From positions 1 through 11,764 of the forward strand of contig JBEKNT010000203.1 in assembly GCA_049522565.1 (NCBI GenBank): DNA of 11,764 nt, given 5' to 3'. The first letter of the stretch is position 1, and every line of letters begins with the position of its first letter. Shown here piece by piece: positions 1 through 6,289 of the stretch. This DNA comes from JASHVB01 sp049522565. Its GTDB lineage: Bacteria; Pseudomonadota; Alphaproteobacteria; Acetobacterales; Acetobacteraceae. The notes under the pieces were generated by a model that was given only the letters and a program-made list of their open reading frames with translations, was not told where the DNA came from and did no database searches. The translations under genes were made by a program, and so were the position numbers.

Positions 1-299
1 AAGTCCGGCCAATGTCGGGCTGCCGCGGACAGGATCACCGCCACTTCGATCATCCACGGGATGGGACCCCAGAAATAGCTGAGGAACTTCAGAAGTTCAT
101 TGGCCTGCTTTTCTTCAATCTCGTTGGGCCCGTATTGGGTCAGCCGCTTCTCCGCCTCGGCCTGGCTGAGGCCGTCCGGCGACGACCCCAATTTTTTCTC
201 CACCTCCGCCATGGGCAGGGTTTTCAGATCGTCTTTCGCAGCGGGCTTCGATTCCGGCTTGGAGCCGGAAACCGTGGGCGGATCAACCTTGGTGTCCAT
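1..299 (-). CDS. Plasma-membrane proton-efflux P-type ATPase, N-terminal fragment (cut by window edge)
   Basis: Partial gene: 99 codons and two bases are present, the rest lies beyond the left edge. The start ATG is at 299-297, preceded by a purine-rich AGAAGGA ribosome site. Residues 1-27 are a polar Lys/Pro/Ser-rich leader. Residues ~28-70 match the cation-ATPase N-terminal domain (LSQAEAEKRLTQYGPNEIEE), and residues ~72-95 (FLSYFWGPIPWMIEVAVIL) begin the first membrane segments with the FWGPIPWMIE signature typical of the H+-exporting P3A branch. The family couples ATP hydrolysis to proton export through the inner membrane. The phosphorylation motif and pump core cannot be seen, so ion specificity rests on this N-terminal similarity. 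It follows ackA by 77 bases with no convincing terminator and is probably its operon partner: ackA makes ATP and acid, this pump could export protons. Confidence 0.88.
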   Translation of the reverse strand, partial: MDTKVDPPTVSGSKPESKPAAKDDLKTLPMAEVEKKLGSSPDGLSQAEAEKRLTQYGPNEIEEKQANELLKFLSYFWGPIPWMIEVAVILSAAARHWPD

Positions 300-376
300 A
301 GTGGATGTTCCTTCTGCCTTCGCGATGCCCCGGGTTGCTCGTCGCGCCAGCGACCCGCGTCCTCGCTCAACTCCGG
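300..376 (-). other. ackA to ATPase intergenic spacer
   Basis: Seventy-seven bases between the ackA stop (TAG, 379-377) and the ATPase start. On the minus strand it contains a small GC-rich dyad (GTCGC-TGGC-GCGAC) nested in a looser GGGT...ACCC pairing, but no following T-run, so it is not a convincing intrinsic terminator. It may be a processing or mRNA-stability hairpin. No FNR-type dyad and no clear sigma-70 promoter is seen, which favours read-through from ackA. Confidence 0.4.
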
Positions 377-1555
377 CTATGCACGGACGATCGCCAGCGT
401 GTGTTGCGCGATCATCAGTTCCTCGTTGGTAGGAATGACCCAGACGGACACGCTGCTGTCCGGCGCGGAAATGCGCGGTCCGCCGGACGCGTTCGCCTGC
501 GCGTCCAGCTTCACGCCAAGCCACGCCAGCTTGGCGCATAGCGCCGCACGTACCGGGGCGGAGTGTTCTCCGATGCCGGCGGTGAACACGAAGGCGTCCA
601 GCCCGCCGAGCACCGCCGCATAGGCGCCAGCGTACTTCGTCATCGCGTAAATGAAATACTCCACCGCCGCTATCGCGCGCGGGTCGGTGCTCTCCTGCAA
701 CACCCGCATGTCGTCACTGATACCGGACAGGCCGAGCAAGCCCGCACGCTCGTAGAGCATCGTCTCCAGCGACGCGTCGTCGAACAACTTGCGGCGCAGC
801 AGATAAAACAATAGGCCCGCTGGCACATCGCCCGAGCGCGTCGCCATGGGCAGGCCGGACACGGCGCCGAAGCCCATTGTGGTCTCGACGCTGCACCCGT
901 CCAGCATGGCGCACATGCTGGCGCCGCCGCCGAGATGCGCGGCGATCACCCGCCGCGCCCGCGGTGCGAACTTCGGCACCTGCCGGCTGATGTAGTCGTA
1001 GGAGATGCCGTGATAGCCCCAGTGACGCGCGCCCGCATCGCGCACGTCTTGCGGCAGCGCGTAGGTCTGCGCCACCTCCGGCATCGTGCGATGGAACGAA
1101 CTGTCGAAGCAGGCGACCTGCGGCAGGCCCGGGAACGCCTCGGCGAGCGCCCGTGCGCCACGCACGTTGAAAGTCTGGTGCGACGGCTCCATGACCGCCA
1201 GGGATTCGAGGTAGTCCAGTACGTCGCCCTCGATTCGCGTCGGCGCTTCGAAGCGGGTGCCGCCGAGCACCACGCGGTGGCCTGCCGCCACCACTTTCAT
1301 GTCCGCGAGGTTGGCTTCCAACCAGGTGATGACGAAATGCAGCGCCGTCTTGTGGTCGATCGCGTGGCCTTCGCCCCATTCGTGCGTGGCCAACGGCTTG
1401 CCGGCGGCGTCTTTGACGACGAAATGCGGATCGTCCTGCATGTTGTCGATCTCGCCGCCACAGAGCAGGGGTAGCGACCCGGCCGCGCCCACCCCATAGG
1501 CGGCGAACTTCAGGCTGGTGGAGCCCGCATTGACCACGAAAATGGCATCACTCAT
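377..1555 (-). CDS. ackA: Acetate kinase (acetate/propionate kinase family)
   Basis: Predicted cytoplasmic 392-residue kinase, close to the usual ~400. It interconverts acetyl phosphate + ADP with acetate + ATP, the ATP-yielding last step of the Pta-AckA route. Visible family motifs in order: VVNAGSTSLKF (residues 7-17), HRVV-GG, ACFDSSFHRTMPE, WGYHGIS, AAHLGGGAS, MATRSGD, FTAGIGEHS and C-terminal PTNEELMIA. The catalytic Asn9, the Arg of HRVV, the Asp of FDSSFH, the His of GYHG, the Arg of TRSGD and the TNEE glutamates are all retained. Departures are HRVVLGGT where HRVVHGGE is usual, and GISY where GTSH is usual. The start ATG at 1555-1553 lies 6 bases after the pta stop, with a GGAG ribosome site overlapping the end of pta, so the two are surely co-transcribed. 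The true acid substrate (acetate, propionate or other) is not decided by sequence. Confidence 0.95.
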   Translation of the reverse strand: MSDAIFVVNAGSTSLKFAAYGVGAAGSLPLLCGGEIDNMQDDPHFVVKDAAGKPLATHEWGEGHAIDHKTALHFVITWLEANLADMKVVAAGHRVVLGGTRFEAPTRIEGDVLDYLESLAVMEPSHQTFNVRGARALAEAFPGLPQVACFDSSFHRTMPEVAQTYALPQDVRDAGARHWGYHGISYDYISRQVPKFAPRARRVIAAHLGGGASMCAMLDGCSVETTMGFGAVSGLPMATRSGDVPAGLLFYLLRRKLFDDASLETMLYERAGLLGLSGISDDMRVLQESTDPRAIAAVEYFIYAMTKYAGAYAAVLGGLDAFVFTAGIGEHSAPVRAALCAKLAWLGVKLDAQANASGGPRISAPDSSVSVWVIPTNEELMIAQHTLAIVRA

Positions 1556-1561
1556 GGTCGG

Positions 1562-2923
1562 TCACTCCGCGGTTTCGGGCAGCAGGATGGCGGGATCGCG
1601 CGCCAGCGCATCGGCGTACAGCACCGCGGCTGCAGCGGAAAAGCGGCGCGCGGCGGCGGTGTCGGCACGGCTGGTCAGGATCACCGGCACGCGTGCACCG
1701 ACCACCAGGCCGGCGACCTGCGCATCGGCCATGAAGGCGAGATTCTTGTAGACCATGTTGCCGGCTTCGATGTTCGGCACGATCAGCACGTCGGCGAGGC
1801 CCACGACCGGCGATGCAATGTGTTTGATCCGTGCGGCTTCCGCATCCACCGCGGCATCGAGGTCGAGCGGCCCGTCAACGATGCCGCCGACGATCTGGCC
1901 GCGATCTGCCATCTTCGCCAGGATCGCCCCGTCGAGCGTCGCTGGCATTTTTGTGCGCACCATTTCCACCGCGGCCAGCACCGCAACTTTCGGTTGCTCG
2001 ATGCCGAGCGCGCGGGCGAAGCCGATCGCGTTCTGGCAGATGTCGCGCTTCTGGTCGGTATCCGGCGCGATGTTCAGAGCGACGTCGCTGATGATGAAGC
2101 GGCGCGCATAGGTCGGCACCGACATCATCACGCAGTGGCTGATCAGCCGCCCGGTGCGAAGCTTCGCTTCCTTCTGCATGACCGCGTGCAACAACACGTC
2201 GGTGTGCAGGCTGCCCTTCATCAGTGCCGCGACCTCGCCGGCGCCGGCGGCCATGGCGGCCTTCAGCGCCGCGTCCTCGGGGCCGTCCGTGGCCACGATC
2301 CGGCACTTGCCGAGGTCGAGGCCAGCGAGGTCCGCGGTCCGTCGAATCTCGGCCCCGGGGCCGTAAAGCACGGGCAGGATCAGCCCGGCCTCGGCGGCCT
2401 CCACCGCGCCGGCCAGCGCGTCGACACCACAGGGGTGCACCACCCCCGTCAGCATGGGCTTGAGGTTCCGACAGCACTCGATCAGCCCTTCGAGCCGATG
2501 CTCCACCACCTCGATTTGTTGCCGTGTCGTCGGTGCCAGGACTTCCAGAATCGACGTTGCAACGACCCGACCCGCTGGATCGGTACACTGGCCGTCCAGC
2601 ACGACGATCGCTTGATCCGAGCGCTTCTCGCGCACGACGAGACGCGCCGTCATCGCCGCGCCGATCGGCAGCTTGCCCTTGATCTGCACCGAGGTGGCGC
2701 GAATCGAACTTCCGGGCCCTGGAAGGGCCGCGCCGACCAGCGCGGTCAAAATAGCGGTCACGATGCCGGCAGTCACCTGGCTCTCGCCCGGACCGGCGAG
2801 CGTGCCCACTTCACCGAAGGCGGCGGACCAGGCCCGCACGTCACCCGTCTGCAGCCGCCGCTCCGCCGACACGGTATCGCCCGGAGCCAGTTCTTCGAAT
2901 GTCTTGTTGACGATGGTTCGCAT
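1562..2923 (-). CDS. MaoC-like domain fused to phosphate acetyl/butyryltransferase
   Basis: A 453-residue two-domain protein. Residues ~1-135 resemble a MaoC/hot-dog enoyl-CoA hydratase domain (LPGPGSSI near 68-74, then a typical strand pattern). Residues ~145-450 are a PTA_PTB transferase that exchanges CoA for phosphate on an acyl group (LKPMLTGVVHPCG, MKGSLHTDVLLHAVM, VGLADVLIVPNIEAGNMVYKNL). The fusion is known from databases as bifunctional enoyl-CoA hydratase/phosphate acetyltransferase. Here the hydratase signature, normally GDxNPxH, reads FGEVGTLAG (36-44), so the hydratase activity may be lost. I chose ATG 2923 rather than the longer in-frame ORF to 3037, because the extra 38 residues overlap fabI, look like shadow sequence, and a GAGGTGG ribosome site precedes 2923. 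It starts 13 bases after fabI and ends 6 bases before ackA, to which it should feed acyl phosphate. Acetyl versus butyryl preference is open. Confidence 0.9.
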   Translation of the reverse strand: MRTIVNKTFEELAPGDTVSAERRLQTGDVRAWSAAFGEVGTLAGPGESQVTAGIVTAILTALVGAALPGPGSSIRATSVQIKGKLPIGAAMTARLVVREKRSDQAIVVLDGQCTDPAGRVVATSILEVLAPTTRQQIEVVEHRLEGLIECCRNLKPMLTGVVHPCGVDALAGAVEAAEAGLILPVLYGPGAEIRRTADLAGLDLGKCRIVATDGPEDAALKAAMAAGAGEVAALMKGSLHTDVLLHAVMQKEAKLRTGRLISHCVMMSVPTYARRFIISDVALNIAPDTDQKRDICQNAIGFARALGIEQPKVAVLAAVEMVRTKMPATLDGAILAKMADRGQIVGGIVDGPLDLDAAVDAEAARIKHIASPVVGLADVLIVPNIEAGNMVYKNLAFMADAQVAGLVVGARVPVILTSRADTAAARRFSAAAAVLYADALARDPAILLPETAE

Positions 2924-2936
2924 TGCGACGGCCACC

Positions 2937-3701
2937 TCACGCCACGACGTGGTAGCCGGCATCGACGTAGGCGATGTTGCCGGTAATCGCCTTGGCGGCG
3001 TCGCTGACCAGGAATGCCGCGTAGGCGCCCACGTCATCCAGCGTCACCAGTCGATGCTCGGGCGCCTCGCGGACCGCGCGTTCCAGCAGTTCGTCGAAAT
3101 GGTCGATCCCCGATGCCGCCCGAGTCTTGACCGGCCCGGGCGACAATGCGTTGACCCGGATTCCCGACTGGCCGAGTTCAACGGCCATGTAGCGAACCGC
3201 GGCTTCCAACGCCGCCTTCACCGGACCCATGACGTTGTAGTGCGCGATCGCCTTTTCGGCGCCGTAATAGCTCATCGCCAGCAGGCAGCCACCCGCCGTC
3301 ATCAGCGTTTCGCTGAGTTTCGCCATGCGCAGGAAGGAATGAACGGAGATCTGCATGGCGAGGGCAAATCCTTCGGCCGAGCAATCCGTGATCCGCCCGG
3401 CCAGATCTTCCTTGCGGGCATAAGCGATCGAGTGCTGCACGAAGTCGAGGCGGCCCCAGTCCTTGGCAATGCGTTCGTAGACCGCCTCCAGTTGGCCAGG
3501 CACGGTGACATCGCACGGCATGAAGATATCGCTGTGCAGTGCGTCCGCCAGCGGACGTACATAGGGCTCCGCCTTGGCGTTGAGATAGGTGATCGCCAGC
3601 TCGGCACCCGCGGCGCGGAAATGTCGCGCGCAGCCATGGGCAAGGCTGTGTTCGTTGGCGATGCCGATGATCAGGCCCTTCTTGCCGTTCAACATTGTCA
3701 T
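2937..3701 (-). CDS. fabI: Enoyl-[acyl-carrier-protein] reductase, FabI type (NADH)
   Basis: A 254-residue short-chain dehydrogenase of the FabI class, which reduces the 2,3 double bond of enoyl-ACP (or enoyl-CoA) with NAD(P)H. Seen: the FabI-type nucleotide motif GLIIGIANEHSLAHG (9-23), CDVT (63-66), Tyr146, and the catalytic Tyr155-x6-Lys162 pair in YNVMGPVK, followed by RVNALSPGPVKT and a C-terminal GYHVVA close to E. coli FabI. The start ATG 3701 follows a GAGGAG ribosome site by six bases; a second ATG at 3695 is possible. The in-frame ORF runs up to 4091, but that stretch overlaps the DUF3141 gene and has no protein-like character. It lies outside any fatty-acid synthesis cluster, between a PHA-synthase-like gene and a MaoC-Pta gene, so it may be a second isozyme used to dispose of reducing power or to process acyl-CoA. 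That role is inference. Confidence 0.93.
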   Translation of the reverse strand: MTMLNGKKGLIIGIANEHSLAHGCARHFRAAGAELAITYLNAKAEPYVRPLADALHSDIFMPCDVTVPGQLEAVYERIAKDWGRLDFVQHSIAYARKEDLAGRITDCSAEGFALAMQISVHSFLRMAKLSETLMTAGGCLLAMSYYGAEKAIAHYNVMGPVKAALEAAVRYMAVELGQSGIRVNALSPGPVKTRAASGIDHFDELLERAVREAPEHRLVTLDDVGAYAAFLVSDAAKAITGNIAYVDAGYHVVA

Positions 3702-3707
3702 GACAGT

Positions 3708-3737
3708 CTCCTCAGTCGTAAGCGGCCGTTGCTGAGG
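3708..3737 (-). promoter_or_regulatory. Inverted repeat overlapping the fabI ribosome site
   Basis: On the minus strand CCTCAG (3737-3732) can pair with CTGAGG (3715-3710), six perfect base pairs around a 16-base loop that contains the palindrome CGGCCG. The right arm overlaps the GAGGAG ribosome site (3713-3708) of fabI. Such pairing could dampen fabI translation relative to DUF3141. The stem is short and may be chance. Confidence 0.25.
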
Positions 3738-3795
3738 ACATTCCCTTCCCGGAGCCTGGTGACGGCGACGCCATCCCAGGCAAGTCGGCGCCGTC

Positions 3796-6090
3796 TTAGT
3801 GCAGCACAGCGTCCGGCCTGGCATTCGCTCGTGTGGCGTAGGACCGGCCGGACATTGCGGGTGCTGCCGGCTTCTCCATCGGCACGGCCAGCACCTGCGA
3901 CAGCCGGGCCAGGCGTTCCCGCTCGGCGGCACTCGGGGGATCGCCCGCACTGACGATCGCCTGCACGTGCTGGAGCAGTTTCTTGCGCGCGTCTGTCTCG
4001 GGCACCAGCGTTGCCAGCGCGTCCACGGCTTGTTCATGCTCAAGCTGCAGCACGAAGAACTGGTCCCGCACCAGCACCTTGAACGCGGCAAGCGACAGGC
4101 GCATCAGGTGTTGGCGCGCGGCGTTCAACGCGAGCGCGCAGCGCTGGTCGAGCATTCGGTCGGCTGCGGTGACATAGAGCACTGCACGGGTCAGCGCTTC
4201 GTCGAACCCGCCGGTCAGCAGCACGGCTGCGTAGGCATCCGAGCGGACTCGTCGTGCGGCCAGCGTTTCGGGGGACGTGGCGGGGATTGGCCGCACTTCG
4301 CTGGTCTTGTTGAAACCGAGCAGCTTCTGCACGAAGGGCGAACCGTAGAAGCCGAAGAACGCTTGTTCCGCCAGCTTGTCACGCGCCGCGCGATAGGCAT
4401 CCAGGCCGGCGACGATGTGGCCCGAGATCTGCGTTTGCAACGCGAGGAACGGATTGTCGATTGCCACCGACTGGCGGGATTCTGCCACGCCGGCGGCCAG
4501 ATCGTGCACGCCCTTCATCCAGGGGTTGCTATCGGCGAACATCGTGTAGCTGAGTCTGAGCGGGTTCAGCGCCTTGGCCATATCCGCCATCGGCTGGTTG
4601 CTGAGCATGCGCACCCAGGGCTGCATCATGGTGCGATAGGCTGCCAGGTTCAGCTCCGATAGCCGCGCCGCGGCGGCGAAGGCGCGGTCGTCGTCCGGAC
4701 TGTTGCGCCCGAGCGCGCGGATGTCGTCGAGCGAGCGGGCCTCAAAGCGGGCGATCCAATCGCCGGTGACGAAGCCGCCGACGGGCAGCTGCGCTGGCCG
4801 CGGCGAAATGACCATCTCGTACAGGCCGGGCGGCAGGCAGTCGATGACGTCCATGAGCTGCACAAACTCCTCGTCCTCCTTCGCACCAACCTTGGAGGAA
4901 ACGAACAGCGCGAGATGGCCGATCTGGTGGTTCAGGCAGTAGACGATCGTGCGGCCGGTGGCGCGGATGTCCTCGACGTCGCGATACAGGTCGGGGATCC
5001 AGCCAAGCGTCTGCGGCGGTGGACTGATGTTGTCGTCCGTCGAGGTGAACACGATAATCGGCGAGGTGACATTGCGCAGATCGAAGATCGTGCCGTCGTG
5101 CGACTGCAACTGGTTGCGGGTCAGCTTGTCGCCGATGAAGAGATTGTCCACCAGGAACTGCAGCTCGTCGCCGTTCAGTTCGATGAAGTCGCCCCACCAT
5201 TTCTCGAACCGCAGAAAGCGCTGCGCCCCGGTGTCGATATCGGAATAGACCTCGTACTGCTTGCCCCACAGCCAATTCGCCGGATTCAGGCTGTCGAAGT
5301 TCAGCACCAGCCAGGTGCCGTCGAATGTGCCGTTCGACAGGTCGCTGGTCATCGCGGTGAGCCAGCTTCCGCCAAGCAGTCCGCCTGAGTAGCGCATCGG
5401 GTTCTTGCCATGTACGCCCTGCCAGTATGACATCGGCGAGCCGGCCACCAGGCAAGGACCGAACAGATCGGGCCGCAGCATCGCCACCATCAGCGTTTGG
5501 TAGCCTGCCTGGCAGTTGCCGATGGCGAACGGACGCGGCGCGTTGGGATGCAGCTCGACTACGCGTTCGAAGAACTTCACTTGTCCCTCGACGACGTCCA
5601 GGAACTGCTGTCCGGGCGCCGGCGTTGCGCCGAAGCCGATGAAGTAGACCGGATGACCGGCATTGAGGGCGTCGCCGATCTCGCTTTCGGCCTTGAAGCC
5701 GCCGATGCCTGGACCCTGACCGGCGCGCGGGTCCACCACCACGACTGGCCGCTTGCGCTTGTCGATGGCGACTCCTGGCGGCGGCACGATGCGCGACAGC
5801 GCGTAGTTGATCGGTCGTGGCAGCGATCGGCCGTCTATCAGCACCTCGTGGCCGAAGCGCAGCACGGTCGCCATCGGCCGTGCGGCTATCTCGATCTCTT
5901 CGTTGCCGCGCTGGCGCAGCAGATCGAGGAAGAGAACGCTGCGCTGGAACGCATCGACCATGTATTGCGGCCAGGCCGTCATAGCGTTGCCGGGCGATCC
6001 TGCACACGGGGTCGTGAATGCCTGCGGCTCGATGCCGAACAGGCTCGTTGCCAATGCCGGCTTTGAAGTCGATTCGTTTGTCGTTGTCAT
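3796..6090 (-). CDS. DUF3141-family protein, PHA-synthase-like alpha/beta hydrolase
   Basis: A 764-residue protein that I recognise as the DUF3141 family, often annotated as a poly-3-hydroxyalkanoate synthetase-like protein. The first ~400 residues carry an alpha/beta-hydrolase fold: VVVVDPRAGQGPGIGGFK (116-133), a nucleophile elbow IGNCQAG (190-196) with Cys193 where lipases have Ser, as in PhaC synthases, then FTSTDDNISPP (348-358; Asp352/353) and NHQIGHLALF (387-396; His392), matching the PhaC Cys-Asp-His layout. The C-terminal ~350 residues are helical with no motif I know. No signal peptide is seen. The start ATG 6090 is preceded by only a weak ribosome site; an in-frame ATG at 6156 is less likely because it falls at the FNR-type dyad. 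It heads the fabI-pta-ackA operon, 94 bases before fabI. Real substrate unknown: it may polymerise or transfer hydroxyacyl groups or act on other thioesters. Confidence 0.85.
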   Translation of the reverse strand: MTTTNESTSKPALATSLFGIEPQAFTTPCAGSPGNAMTAWPQYMVDAFQRSVLFLDLLRQRGNEEIEIAARPMATVLRFGHEVLIDGRSLPRPINYALSRIVPPPGVAIDKRKRPVVVVDPRAGQGPGIGGFKAESEIGDALNAGHPVYFIGFGATPAPGQQFLDVVEGQVKFFERVVELHPNAPRPFAIGNCQAGYQTLMVAMLRPDLFGPCLVAGSPMSYWQGVHGKNPMRYSGGLLGGSWLTAMTSDLSNGTFDGTWLVLNFDSLNPANWLWGKQYEVYSDIDTGAQRFLRFEKWWGDFIELNGDELQFLVDNLFIGDKLTRNQLQSHDGTIFDLRNVTSPIIVFTSTDDNISPPPQTLGWIPDLYRDVEDIRATGRTIVYCLNHQIGHLALFVSSKVGAKEDEEFVQLMDVIDCLPPGLYEMVISPRPAQLPVGGFVTGDWIARFEARSLDDIRALGRNSPDDDRAFAAAARLSELNLAAYRTMMQPWVRMLSNQPMADMAKALNPLRLSYTMFADSNPWMKGVHDLAAGVAESRQSVAIDNPFLALQTQISGHIVAGLDAYRAARDKLAEQAFFGFYGSPFVQKLLGFNKTSEVRPIPATSPETLAARRVRSDAYAAVLLTGGFDEALTRAVLYVTAADRMLDQRCALALNAARQHLMRLSLAAFKVLVRDQFFVLQLEHEQAVDALATLVPETDARKKLLQHVQAIVSAGDPPSAAERERLARLSQVLAVPMEKPAAPAMSGRSYATRANARPDAVLH

Positions 6091-6289
6091 GGATTTATCC
6101 CAGAAAGTTCGACCGATCGAGGCGCGATTACTTGGCTCCAAAGCGAGATGGCGCATTGAGCTGGATCAATCCGATCCCGGTTTATGGCTGATGGCGACTC
6201 CTGTGACCTTTCCTGTGCTACTGGTTTCGTAAATTGCGAGGAGCCTGTTGGCATGGCAGGTCCTTCCCATGTCGCTTGCATCGATTGCG
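6091..6289 (-). promoter_or_regulatory. Intergenic promoter region of the DUF3141-fabI-pta-ackA operon
   Basis: This 199-base gap between the glgP stop and the DUF3141 start is the largest gene-free stretch in the window. It holds the FNR-type dyad described separately and, about 25 bases downstream on the minus strand, a possible -10 (GTAATC, 6131-6126), which would put transcription start near 6119-6120. No -35 hexamer is needed or obvious for an activator-dependent promoter. No strong hairpin with a T-run follows glgP, so partial read-through from glgP is possible. A 71-codon ORF across this stretch has no protein-like features. Confidence 0.55.
6156..6169 (-). promoter_or_regulatory. FNR/ANR/FixK-type binding site
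   Basis: The minus strand reads TTGATCCAGCTCAA, a perfect TTGA-N6-TCAA dyad as bound by FNR, ANR and FixK regulators. Its centre (6162.5) lies about 72 bases before the DUF3141 ATG and about 42-43 bases before the start point implied by the GTAATC -10 at 6131-6126, the class II activator position (-41.5). It is the only full match to this pattern I noticed in the window, and it sits in an intergenic region. It suggests the operon is switched on when oxygen is scarce. Binding itself is not shown. Confidence 0.65.

Noticed and set aside
300..376. Intrinsic terminator between ackA and the ATPase
   Set aside because: A GC dyad exists but no T-run follows it, so termination is not supported.
1820..2986. 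Long plus-strand ORF (388 codons) opposite MaoC-Pta
   Set aside because: It is a His/Arg-rich antisense shadow of a high-GC coding gene, with no motif and no promoter. The other long plus-strand ORFs (at 935, 2673, 3799, 5497, 7457, 8788) are alike.
2924..3037. N-terminal extension of the MaoC-Pta protein
   Set aside because: It overlaps the end of fabI, and normal family similarity begins at the 2923 start, which has its own ribosome site.
3702..4091. N-terminal extension of FabI by 130 residues
   Set aside because: The extension lies inside the DUF3141 gene in another frame, is Arg/Cys/Pro-rich shadow sequence, and the strong GAGGAG site supports ATG 3701.
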